Shown here piece by piece: positions 1 through 18,598 of a DNA stretch of 64,000 nt. Within the stretch, counting starts at the first letter, position 1, and each line of letters begins with the position of its first letter. Source of the stretch: Phaeosaccion multiseriatum (taxonomy: Eukaryota; Ochrophyta, other classes); NCBI GenBank assembly GCA_965112735.1, contig OZ218963.1:186001-250000 (forward strand), given 5' to 3'. The position numbers and the translations under genes are program-made. Below the pieces are notes generated by a model that had not been told where the DNA came from, did not search any database, and saw nothing but the letters and a program-made list of their open reading frames with translations.

Positions 1-2526
1 GTGAGCATTGACGCCGACGTGTTCCAGCAAGAGTCCCTGCGGCTGCGGGCGGCGAGGGATGGGTTGGAGTGCGCGGCTTCGGAGTGCGAGCTTCTCGCCA
101 GGGACTTGTGGGACATTGGGAGGGGCAGAGTCGTGGTGGTGCCCTCCTCTGTGGTGGCATACGAGGCCGACGTGTTTGTCAACGTGCCGAGGCCCAGCAG
201 GGACCTCAGCCACACCCCGCCGGCTCGCTACATTGATGCCTTTCCTGCGGCACTGACGTGCTGCCCGCTGCCCAAGGGAAGGGACACATTCAAGTCGTGC
301 TTCGACGACAGCACGTGGCGGGCCGTGAACAGGGTGTTGGGCGGCGTGCCCAGAGCAGCGGGCAAGGGGGAGGAGAGCGTCGCTGTGGCGATGGTTGACG
401 GGCAGGAGCGAGGGCAAGCGCTGACGATGGAAGGCCTGGCGAGGAGCCTGCAGGAGGGGCAATGCTCGGAGGAGGAAAGGCGGCGGCTGGCGGAGTACGC
501 CATCCCTCCCCGCATCCTGCAGAGCGGCAAGACGGGCCTGGTGAGCGGCTACAGCTTCGAGGCGCTGCGAGGGCCCATGGCGTGGATGACCATGCACCCG
601 TGCCACGAGTACGCCTTCCTGGACGACGAGCGCATCCTTGCCTTCATTGGGGAGCACTACCCCCAATTCGAGGGGGTGGTTGGCGCCGTGGCCAACGGAG
701 GAGAGCTGGCGGACTTTGCGCGCTACCTGTTCATGTACCACTTGGGCGGGGTGTATGCGGACCTGGACACGCTGCCGCTGGAGCCTGTGTGGGGTATGTA
801 CACGCCCTCCGACGCCTTCGTGGTGGGGCTGGAGAGCGACTTTGAGTCCGAGGCAAAGTCTCTGGAGTGGGCTTACGCAAGGCCCAAGTCGCTCTCTCTG
901 CACGCCTTCGCGTCCCGCCCCCGCAACGACGTGCTGTGGAAGGTGGTGGAGAGCGTGGCCGACAACATCAAGGACACCACCGATGTGTACAGAGAGATTC
1001 ACAGCCGGCGAAAGGGCGCGTGTCACCACATCGAGACCATCCTCAAGACCGGGCCGGGCGTGTTCACAGATGTTGTGCTTGCGAACACCCAACCCTTTTC
1101 CCCGGTGCAGGTGAAAGTGTTGGGCATCCCCGCCTTCTCCTCTGCCCACTCTCGCGGCCAGGCCTTCTACGAGCTGCAGTCAAAGGCCTCCCTGGAGGGG
1201 TGGACGAGCTTTGTGCAGCACTTCAACAAGGGCACTTGGCTGCGCACATGCGACGGGAACGCCATGAAGTCAATAAAATATGACTTTATCCCCCTCCGAA
1301 GCTTCATGCTCCAGGGGCAGTGGATGGCCGCGCACGCACCCGCAGCCGAGTGGGACGAAGAGGCTGCCCCCGTGTTTGTGTATCCCCCCTGGGATTCGCC
1401 CATGTACCCCCCCTGGGACCCGCCTGGCGGAGAGAGAGAGGGAGAGCAGGCGGGGGCAAGGACTCCTCCTCGTCGTCCTCCTCCACCACCTGTGTTTCTG
1501 CAGCTGGGACGAGATGGTGTGTTGTCAGCAAAGACGGGGCTCGGCCCTAGAGACCCCAAGGGGGCCGACGAGCTCTGGAGCCTGCCCCCTGGGGCGGCGC
1601 AGAGAGTGCTAACTCAATCTGGAAATAAAGGAACTGAAACGGAAACTGCGGGACAGAATAAAGGAACTGAAACGGAAACTGCGGGACAGAGCGTGGTGCT
1701 GCAGCTCCAGGGCGACGGCAATTTCGTCCTTCGGGGTTTCCGAAACGACGCTACAGGTAGCACCTATTGGGATGGCAGTGGATGCAGCGAGCGGGTCGCA
1801 AAGGGTAATGCTCTGTGGGCGTCGCACTCCACCGAGCCGTGGCCGGGCGCCTGGGCCGGGGGTGGTGGGGCGTGTTTGTTCGCCGTGCTGCGGCCTCAGG
1901 ACGGGAGATTGGCTCTGTACGCGGGGCACGAGCCCGTGGGTAGCGGGGGGATGTGGCCAGGGCCGGGCAGGCGAGCCGCTTGGTGGCAGGGTTGTGTGGA
2001 GAGAGGTGCCGGAGAGATGCAGCCGGGGGACTGGCTTAGCCCCGGCAGCTTCCTCTTCATCAGTTCAACCTCGGGTACAGCAGTTGGTGGTACAGTGGTC
2101 GGTGGTGTCGCGCTCTATCAGCACAAGGAGGGGCCTCTGTGTGCCTACCGAGGCCTCAGCAAGGGGGAGCTTGTGAGGGCGGAGAGAGGCGTAGGCGGGG
2201 GGCTGAAAGGGGCCGTGTGGTGCAACGACGGAGGAGACACAGATGGCGGAAGGGGAGGGGGAGGGGAGAGCAACAAGTTGAAGTTGCACTTCACCGTTCT
2301 GCAGGCCGATGGACAGCTTTGCACCCGCGAGGGCAGAGGGCCTCAGGACGCGAAGGAGGGAGAGAAGGGGCGATGCCTGCAGGGGGGGGAGGGTGTGAGC
2401 ATGCGTCAGCTGCAGCGCTTGGAGCTGGGCTTCTCCGGGGGCGAGAAGGAAGGGCAGCAGTTGGTGATTCAGCTGCAGTGGCTTGACAGCCGAGGGAAGG
2501 TCCTGCACAGCCTGCCGCTCGGGTGA
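1..2526 (+). CDS. GT32-type glycosyltransferase with bulb-lectin-like C-terminal region (5' partial)
   Basis: The reading frame is open from base 1 to a TGA at 2524-2526 (841 codons). It begins with GTG, so the true start or an upstream exon probably lies outside the window. Residues about 167-340 look like the DXD-containing Gly_transf_sug fold of GT32 (Och1-like mannosyltransferases and relatives). IPPRILQSGKTG opens the domain near residue 167, and ARYLFMYHLGGVYADLDTLP carries the nucleotide-sugar/metal-binding D254-x-D256. Family knowledge predicts transfer of a sugar from a nucleotide sugar, usually in the Golgi lumen. The donor cannot be read from sequence, and no membrane anchor is visible because the N-terminus is missing. 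Residues about 566-600 (LQLQGDGNFVLRG followed by ALWASHS) resemble the QxDxNxVxY strand of B-type mannose lectins. A Pro-rich linker and an 11-residue tandem repeat separate the two parts. The catalytic call is firm; the lectin call is weaker. Confidence 0.8.
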   Translation: MSIDADVFQQESLRLRAARDGLECAASECELLARDLWDIGRGRVVVVPSSVVAYEADVFVNVPRPSRDLSHTPPARYIDAFPAALTCCPLPKGRDTFKSCFDDSTWRAVNRVLGGVPRAAGKGEESVAVAMVDGQERGQALTMEGLARSLQEGQCSEEERRRLAEYAIPPRILQSGKTGLVSGYSFEALRGPMAWMTMHPCHEYAFLDDERILAFIGEHYPQFEGVVGAVANGGELADFARYLFMYHLGGVYADLDTLPLEPVWGMYTPSDAFVVGLESDFESEAKSLEWAYARPKSLSLHAFASRPRNDVLWKVVESVADNIKDTTDVYREIHSRRKGACHHIETILKTGPGVFTDVVLANTQPFSPVQVKVLGIPAFSSAHSRGQAFYELQSKASLEGWTSFVQHFNKGTWLRTCDGNAMKSIKYDFIPLRSFMLQGQWMAAHAPAAEWDEEAAPVFVYPPWDSPMYPPWDPPGGEREGEQAGARTPPRRPPPPPVFLQLGRDGVLSAKTGLGPRDPKGADELWSLPPGAAQRVLTQSGNKGTETETAGQNKGTETETAGQSVVLQLQGDGNFVLRGFRNDATGSTYWDGSGCSERVAKGNALWASHSTEPWPGAWAGGGGACLFAVLRPQDGRLALYAGHEPVGSGGMWPGPGRRAAWWQGCVERGAGEMQPGDWLSPGSFLFISSTSGTAVGGTVVGGVALYQHKEGPLCAYRGLSKGELVRAERGVGGGLKGAVWCNDGGDTDGGRGGGGESNKLKLHFTVLQADGQLCTREGRGPQDAKEGEKGRCLQGGEGVSMRQLQRLELGFSGGEKEGQQLVIQLQWLDSRGKVLHSLPLG
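1624..1689 (+). repeat. 33-bp in-frame tandem repeat (2 copies)
   Basis: Two identical 33-bp units lie inside the GT32 gene and encode NKGTETETAGQ twice. They sit in the linker between the catalytic domain and the lectin-like region. Each unit carries GAACTGAAACGGAAACTG, a GAAACTG-type word that also recurs in non-coding DNA (for example near 3045, 3155 and 35120). Confidence 0.9.
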
Positions 2527-3466
2527 GGGGATGTAAACTGATAGAGCAGTTGGTGATACGCAGCCTGTCGACAGGGGGACAGCGTGCGATGTAGCCGTTG
2601 GTGATACACTGAGGGTTATCTTGTTGTCCCAGGAGCTCTACTTGCAGCACACAGACGCCCTGCCCTAGCCACAAAGTAAGGCGAGACCTTTAGTGGGGGG
2701 TTACTTGGTCGGGCTATACCATCCGCTGCCATCCCGTGGGTGGGGTGGAGGTGTACATATATGCTTGAGGCTGTTCGTAGCGGTGAGACTTACACATGAT
2801 GATACTGACAATGGTACCCTTAAAGAAGTTCTTCTTCTTTCCCCTTTCTATGTCCATGACACTACACCACACACCACAGCTCTTTCTGTGCGTACTTGCA
2901 AGGAGTCCTGACCCAGACTGACAGTTTCATCAGTTTCAGCCTCAGCTTCATTATCTTCATTTTCCCGGCCATCAGCAGCCTTGCTCAACCGCATTAATGG
3001 TGTTCGGTAGTGGTAAGATCACATAATCCACATACACTGAAACTGAAAACGGAAAACAAAAAAAACGTTGAGAGATTTGGGTGTACATTCTTGGTGGTGC
3101 ATGGGTCATTGCCATCTGTGACGTGTCTCCTCCTGCCGCGCAGATGGAGTGATCTCTTCAGTTTCAGTTTCAGGTTCAGATTGTTGACCTCCAAGATCAA
3201 TATCGAACATGTACACAGTCCTCTCCTCCTCACGCGTGAGAGTGGAGGTACATGCAGTCAGTCGTAACCGTCGTAACCGTCGTAACCGTCGTCAGTCAGT
3301 CCTCCTCTTCGTCCAACGAGGGCGGGGGCACCCTCCACCAATTGACATCAGAGAAGGCGTCCTCCGTCCCCGCTCGGTTTGGGTACAGGGCCTTCTGGCC
3401 AGAGGAGGGCAGATGGGGGAACACCTATGGGGGAAAGTAAGTCAACGAAGTGAGGTTAGAAATAAG
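2527..3466. other. Convergent intergenic region between GT32 and lipin genes
   Basis: No gene is supported here; the two flanking genes converge. The region holds two copies of the dispersed GTTGGTGATAC word (about 2551 and 2600), one CATCCGCTGCCATCC word near 2725, several GTTTCAG/CTGAAAC words (about 2925-2950, 3040-3050, 3155-3175) and a short CGTAACCGT tandem run near 3265-3295. Composition is lower in GC than in the genes, consistent with untranslated regions and 3' ends. Confidence 0.6.
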
Positions 3467-12404
<8,938 letters not shown>

Positions 12405-12658
12405 ATGAAGCCTCCGTAATAAAGGGGGGGAAAAAGAAAAAAGTGGAGTGAGTATTGAGTGAGGAGAAGTCAATGAAATCGATATCCTCGACTTTCTCCA
12501 TCTCCACTCCCCAAAACCTCAAATCCTGGAGGTGTAGAGAAGAAAAGAACAACAAGAGCAGGCAACCAGAGCAAAACAAGAACAAGGCTTCCTTCCCAGC
12601 TGATGCGCGTGATTGGGTTATAGGGAGAACCTGTATGACGATTGTGGAGAGATGAAGG
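12405..12658. promoter_or_regulatory. Probable shared upstream region of divergent lipin and AP2-PDZ genes
   Basis: Only 254 bp separate the two predicted start codons, which point away from each other. The stretch is AT-richer than the genes and free of the usual microsatellites. No TATA-like element could be assigned with confidence. If the true AP2-PDZ start is further downstream, the region is slightly longer. Confidence 0.4.
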
Positions 12659-14413
12659 ATGGAGAAGGAAGGGAAAAAGGCAAGAGGCGAAGGTGTAATA
12701 GGGCATAGCCCACGGTCAGATCAGGCCACTTGTCCGCCCAGTAGTCCTGAGGAGAGTGAGGAATGTGCGGAGCGGTCGCAGCAGCCCCGGCAGAACGGCG
12801 AGGAGGGGGAGGAGTCGCAGAACGGGGAGACAGCTCTGGGCGAGAGGGTAGGGACGGTTGGAGGAGGACAAAGTCCCGCTGCTGATTCCGCCACTGGTGA
12901 TGGTACCCCGCAGCAGAAGGAGGAGGGGAAGGAGGAGAAGGGGGAGGGGAAGGATGCTTCCGGCCAACACGCGCAGCAGGCGGGACACGGGCAGGAAGGA
13001 GACGTAGTGGGGCAAGGGGGGGTGGTGCAGCAAACGGCAGCAGATGGGCGGGTGCAGGGCGGTAGACAACAGCAGGGGCAGGAGGGCGAGCAGGGCGCCC
13101 ACCAACTGCGCCCGCAGAGTGAGCTGTCGCAGCCAGCGCGACAACAAGCAGAGGAGCAGCAGCCGCAGCAGCCGCAGCAGGCACGCGCAAGTGCTCTACA
13201 GGCCCCCGGGGGGGAATCGCATGCATCTGAGCAGGGAGGGGCACCCCCGGATCGCAAGCAGCACCAGCAGGAGCAGGAGCAGCAGCAGCAGAAACAGCAG
13301 CAGCAGCAGGAACAGCAGCCACAGCAGCAGCCACAAGTGCAGCAGCCAGCTTTGGAAGTACAGCAGCCCCCTCCGCAGCTGCGCCTGGACCCGCTCCGCA
13401 CCCCCCTCTATCCTCGCCAGCACCTGCACCAGCAGCCGCACTCTCATGAATTGGTCGCACAGGAGGAGCAGTTGGCGGCACAGCAGCCTCGCCAGCCGTC
13501 TCAGCTGCTACCACCCCACGACCTCGCCCATGCCCAGATGGGCACCGCCAGCCCCCTGCAGCTTCAGCTCCTCCCCGGGGCGGATGGTAGAGACAGCAGC
13601 AGACAGGCCAAGCGACAGAGACCGCATCTGCCCGCAGGGGGCTCTGCGGCGAGTGCGAGTCCCGGGGGGCAGGGGGGGGCGAGTCCCGAGGGGGCTGTTC
13701 GCTGGGTAAAGCTGAAGCAACACTCGCCAGCCCCGGCCGCGTCAGAGAGAGGGACAGGGACAGGGGATGGCAGTGGAGGGGCAGGGCGGCTGTCGCGCTT
13801 CACAGGCACTTACTTCGTGCCGCAGAGGGTACGAACTTTGGGGGGGGAGGGGTGCGAGTGTCAGGACAGTGGGTCTGGGTGGGTGTGGGTGTCAAGGGGT
13901 ATGAGTGTGCGTGAGTGGGTGTGAGTGGGTGTGTGTGTGTGTGTGCGTGGGTGGATGTGAGTACATGCGGGCGGATCGAGTGGGTATGAGTGAGCAGTGG
14001 CTCGCGCTCCCTGCCTCGCCCGACACTTTGCTGACGTCCGCTCCTCTCCTCTCCTCTCCCCTCCCCTCCCTAACCCTCACCCTTCCTCCCTCCCTCCCTC
14101 CCTCCCTCCCTCCTCCCTCGCCCCCCTGCTGGATGCTGGATGGTGACATATGGCGCAGGGCAAGTGGCTTGCTCGCATTGGGTTGGGCGGGAAGAGGGTG
14201 GAGCTCGGCATGTTCGACACAGAGGAGGAGGCCGCCAGAGTTTACGACAACAGAGGTGAGGGGTGTCAGGACAGAGGGGTGAGGGGTGTCAGGACAGAGG
14301 GGTGAGGGGTGTCAGGACAGAGGGGTGAGGGGTGTCAGGACAGAGGGGGGTGAGGGGTGTCCTTGCTTTTGCTGTGCGTTACTGTGTGTGTGTGCTGAAA
14401 CTCAACATTTACG

Positions 14414-14459
<46 letters not shown>

Positions 14460-14681
14460 TGTGACTTGGTAGCCATCGCGTTCCTTGGTCTGCAAGCCGG
14501 GGTGAACTTCCCCGCCTCTCTACTCGTGGACACGGCAGGGGCAGATGCAGCGGCATTGCATGGGGCAAGGGCAGGCCACAGGCCGAGGGTGATGAGAGTG
14601 AGAGACGCAATGGGGAGAGAGAGAGACTACGTGTCGGCCAGCCCTCAAGCCAACGAGCAGCACCAGCAGCAGTTGGTGATA

Positions 14682-14723
<42 letters not shown>

Positions 14724-16745
14724 TCAGTCCGAGGCAAGGACCGAGAGAGAGCCCGGGGGGGGCACAAGCGGGTGAGAGAAGCCTCACAGGTGGCGCAAAA
14801 GCCGGTGAGTACTCTACCCAGGCCGGGCATATGCAGCGGGTGAGCGGTGGCACCTTTCTCGGACGGGTCTGGTATATCTGCCTGTCTGTCTGTCTGTCTA
14901 TCTTGTGTATCTGTCTGTCTGTTTGCCTGTCTGTTTGCCTGTCTGTTTGCCTGTCTGTTCGCCTGTCTGTTTGCCCGTCTGCCTGTCTGCCTGCCTGTCT
15001 GTCTGTCTGTCTGTCTGTCTGCCTGCCTGTCTGTCTTGTGTATCTGTCTGTCTGCCTGTCTGCATGCCTGTCTGTCTGCTCTGTATGTCTGTACGCCTGT
15101 CTGTCCGTCTGGCTGCCTGCCTGTCTGTCTACTTGTCTGTTTGTTTGCCTCTCCTACCAGCCACTGCCATCCTCCTTCCGCGGAGCCTTCTGCTTTCACA
15201 TGCCTCACACACTCAAAGCGCCCCCCCCCCTCAGCCTCCCTGACACCTTAGCCACCCACCCATATGCCTCCACCCCTCTCAACCATCGACTGCCATCCCC
15301 CCCCCCCCCCTTGCCCTTCTCAGCCGCAGGCCTATCGCCCGCCTCCGTACTATGCCAACGCCCGCTCTGCCGTGGCGCAGTGCTTCACAGCTGGCGACTG
15401 CGAGGCGGTGGAGTGTGCACTGGTGCACCAACTGACCTGCGTGTACGACATCTGCTTCCCAAAGGTGGGCTGACTGACTGGGGGGGGGGGGGGGGGTCCC
15501 TTCTCACCGTCTACTGTCCCTCATTCCCTCTCTCTCTCTCTCCGTCCCTCCGTCCGTCCGTCCGTCACTCCCTCCCACTGCCATCAATCCGTCTCTCCCT
15601 CCTCACCCCATGCCCATCTACTGCCATCCCCCCTCCCCTCGCCCTCTAGGCCGGAACCCTCGGCCTCAACTTGAAGGCCCTCGATATCCCCCGGGCGGCC
15701 GGCGCCGGGCGAGCGAGGTATGGACAGGGGCGCCTTCAACTGCCATCCACCTCCCTCTCCTCCCCACCCCCCTCCCCCTCTGCACCGGGCTGTCTACTTG
15801 TGCTGGAAGCGCAAACTGACCTACTGCGACCAGTGGTGCAGCCGGGTCACATACTAATCTCCGTGAATGACCAACCGCTCTACGGGCCCGACTTCAACTT
15901 CGTCGAGGCCATTCAGTTGTGCTCACAGACGCCCCCCCCGAGGTGAGTGGCCATTCAAGGAGCCCTTTCGCCCTCCTCTACCCGTCTAGCACCTCCCTCC
16001 CTCCCTCCCTTCCTCCCTTCCTCCCTCCCTCCCTCCCTTCCTCCCTCCCTCCCTCCCTCCCTCCCTCCCTCCCCTGCCTACCTCTCTCCCTCCCTCCGTC
16101 CCTCCCTCCCTCCCTTCCTCCCTCCCTCTCTCGCTTCCTCCCTCCCTCTCTCTCCCTCCCTCTAGCCCGATGCTTTACTGACTTACTGACTGGCCTGATA
16201 CCTTGCTGTTCCTGACGCGCTTCCTCACCCCTCCCCTCTCCCCATCCACTGCCATCCCCCGCGCCCCCCTCAGACGGCTACGCTTCCTCCAGACGAGCGC
16301 CCTTAGTCCGTTGGTGCTACGCCTCGCCACGGAGGAGACCCGCCCCAGTGCAGTTCTAAGGGTCATGAGTAGGCATACGGGTAATCACATGGTCAGCGGC
16401 AGTTACATGGGTAGTCGGAGTCGGATGGGCGGCGGCGCCGATGGGCAACAATCACAGTTGGCGCTGTACACAGTGGAGCTGCAGCCCGACGCGCCGCCCT
16501 ACTTGCACCTCAGTGTGCCTCCTACACCACCGCCATCTGTGAAGAACGGGGGAGGTGGCAGTGGATGGGGAGGGGCAGAGGGCATGGGGATGGCAGTGGA
16601 TGGGGAGGAGGGGGATGGGGGGGATGGCAGTAGAAGTAGGAGAATGGGCAGCAGCAGCGGCAGCGGCAGGCATATGGACGGCCGGCGGGAGGGCGATCCG
16701 GGGGGGGGCAGGGAAGCCAGCAGACACCACCACCACCACCACCAC

Positions 16746-16782
<37 letters not shown>

Positions 16783-17012
16783 TGGCGATGCAGCAGCAGA
16801 CGGGGCACAGAGAAGCGCAGCAGGCGGCGTTACAGCAGCAGCAGGTGAGCACATTGGGGATGTATCGATCGCCACGGCGTCTGTCGTCGTCCTCTGTGAG
16901 ACACAGTGAATGACTGTGCTGCCATTGTTATGAGGCACACATTTACATTGTACCCCTTCAGGCCAGCCGTAAGTCTGTATCGCCAACTCGCCAACTGTGT
17001 ACGGCCAATTGC

Positions 17013-17044
<32 letters not shown>

Positions 17045-17749
17045 GTCTAGAGAGTAGAGGATCCTTCCAATTTGTCCCATGTCCGACACCCCCCTTCACT
17101 GCTTTTGCCCCTGCTTGCTTGCTTCTAACCATTTCCAACCCTGCGGACCGCCTACATCAGCAGCAGCAGCAGCAGCAGCTAAGGCAACAGCAGCACCTCT
17201 ACTCCCAGCAGCAGCACCATCAACAGCAGCAGCGGCTGCTCCAGATCCAGCGCCAGCAGCAGGAGCAGCAGTTGGTGATACAGCAGCAGGTAGGGCCCTG
17301 TACGTCATGGTCATGGGGGGGAGGGAGGCAAAGGCCTCTCAAAGGCCTTTCCTTACCGATGATAAAAGAGCGGCATCGGCTCACAAGCCCTCCTTTATTG
17401 GCGATAGACTGGCGATAGACTGGCGATAGCGGCGTAGGCACACACGCCCTCTGTCTGTCTGTCGCTCTCCCTCTCTCCTCTGCTGAGTTGCCATCTCCCC
17501 GCCTCCCGTGTTGTGTGCATCTGTGCGTCCGTCTATCCCGTGTTGTTCGTGCCCCGACAACAGGCGAGAAGCCAAACTGGGCTGGCCCCCGTGGTGATGC
17601 AGCCGCAGCAGTTGGTGATACAGCCGCAGCAGCACGCTTCTCTGGGCCCGCTGGTCCACATGGGGCCCCAGCAACAGCAGTTGGCAATACAGCAGCAGTT
17701 GGCGATGCAGCAGCAGCCGCCGCCGCTGGGCATCTCTCCAGGCCCCTGA
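12659..17749 (+). CDS. AP2-domain protein with a PDZ-like domain and polyQ tail
   Basis: Eight exons join in phase: 12659-13828, 14159-14255, 14473-14804, 15330-15464, 15650-15942, 16274-16844, 17161-17289, 17564-17749 (970 aa). The AP2 domain spans exons 1-3: RFTGTYFVPQR, GKWLARIGLGGKRVELGMFD, EEEAARVYDNR, AIAFLGLQAGVNFP (about residues 380-440). It should bind DNA as in plant ERF and apicomplexan ApiAP2 factors. Exons 5-6 read GTLGLNLKALDI, a loop, then GCLLVLEAQ, VQPGHILISVNDQPLYGPDF, AIQLC and RRLRFL. That is the strand order and GLGF-like loop of a PDZ domain, expected to bind C-terminal peptides. Exon 5 reads straight through a possible donor at 15718; the in-frame loop contains a dispersed CTGCCATCCACC word. 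QQLVIQQQ runs occur in exons 3, 7 and 8. The start is the first Met in frame and could be wrong. Confidence 0.8.
14256..14355 (+). repeat. 23-bp tandem repeat that multiplies a 5' splice-site word
   Basis: The unit GTGAGGGGTGTCAGGACAGA plus GGG starts at 14256, 14279, 14302 and 14325, with a partial fifth. The first copy begins exactly at the donor of AP2-PDZ exon 2, so four or five GTGAGG donor-like words lie in a row. Confidence 0.85.
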
Positions 17750-18158
17750 CCCTCCCCTGATAACCCGACAGTGGGGTGATGTCGAGGCAATGTCAAGGTG
17801 GTGCGGAGGAATGTCGAGGTCATGCCGAGCCCGTGACGTCATTGGAACTGAGCTGCGCTGGTCCAGTGACAATGTGCTGCTCCGGCACCGTATCACCAAC
17901 TTGGCAAGAGGCCCTCAAGACACCACCAGAGTCTCTCTCAGCAAAGCCCTTGCGGAGTGCCCTGGCGGGAGAGACGAGGGAGGCGAGGAGGCACACCAGG
18001 CACAAGCACCGGCACCAGCACCAGCACCAGCAGGAGGAGGAGGAGGAGGAGGAGGAGGAGGAGGAGGAGGAGGGGGCTGCCCCTCAGCCCGCCCCGCTCT
18101 TTTGTGCCCCCCTCCTTGCAGGGGCGAGGTAAAGCCCTCCTTGCAGGGGCGAGGTGCC

Positions 18159-18209
<51 letters not shown>

Positions 18210-18598
18210 CTCTGGCCTGTCGTAGGAGTAGAAGGGCGAAGGGCGGCAGCTGCTTGGCCCTCTCTGTCTCTCTGTGTGACGAGAAGGGATTTCTCTCTCT
18301 CTCTCTGATCTGATGTACGTGGCCGGCACTTGAGCAGGGCAACATCAGCCTCAGAAGAGCGGCAGGTACCTCTCTCTCTTCCACCTCATCTGTTGTGTGT
18401 ACTTCCGAAGCACCACATCATCATGTCCATCATCATCATCACCACCGTCGTCGCCACAAGGCACACTGAAGTAAAAGTAGCCGTATCGTAACCGTAACGT
18501 AACCGTAACGTAACCGTAAGCAGCATGGCACTACTAGTGCACTCCAATGACATAACACCATTGGCACCACAGCGATCCTCAGCCATCCTCAGCGATCC
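17750..18598. other. Convergent intergenic region with GGA and CT microsatellites
   Basis: No gene is supported between the AP2-PDZ stop and the stop of the next gene on the minus strand. It contains a (GGA)n run near 18032-18072, a duplicated CCTCCTTGCAGGGGCGAGGT word (about 18110-18152), (CT)n near 18163-18205 and alternating CGTAACCGTAA words at about 18486-18520. Confidence 0.55.

Noticed and set aside
14860-15150. Cys-rich frames (VCLSVCLP) that might suggest a small Cys-rich protein
   Set aside because: They arise from an intronic CTGTCTGT/CTGCCTGT repeat between AP2-PDZ exons 3 and 4.
15718-15790. Intron inside the PDZ region of the AP2-PDZ gene
   Set aside because: A GTATGG donor-like word exists, but no acceptor AG lies before GCLLVLEAQ in the right phase, and the frame stays open across it.
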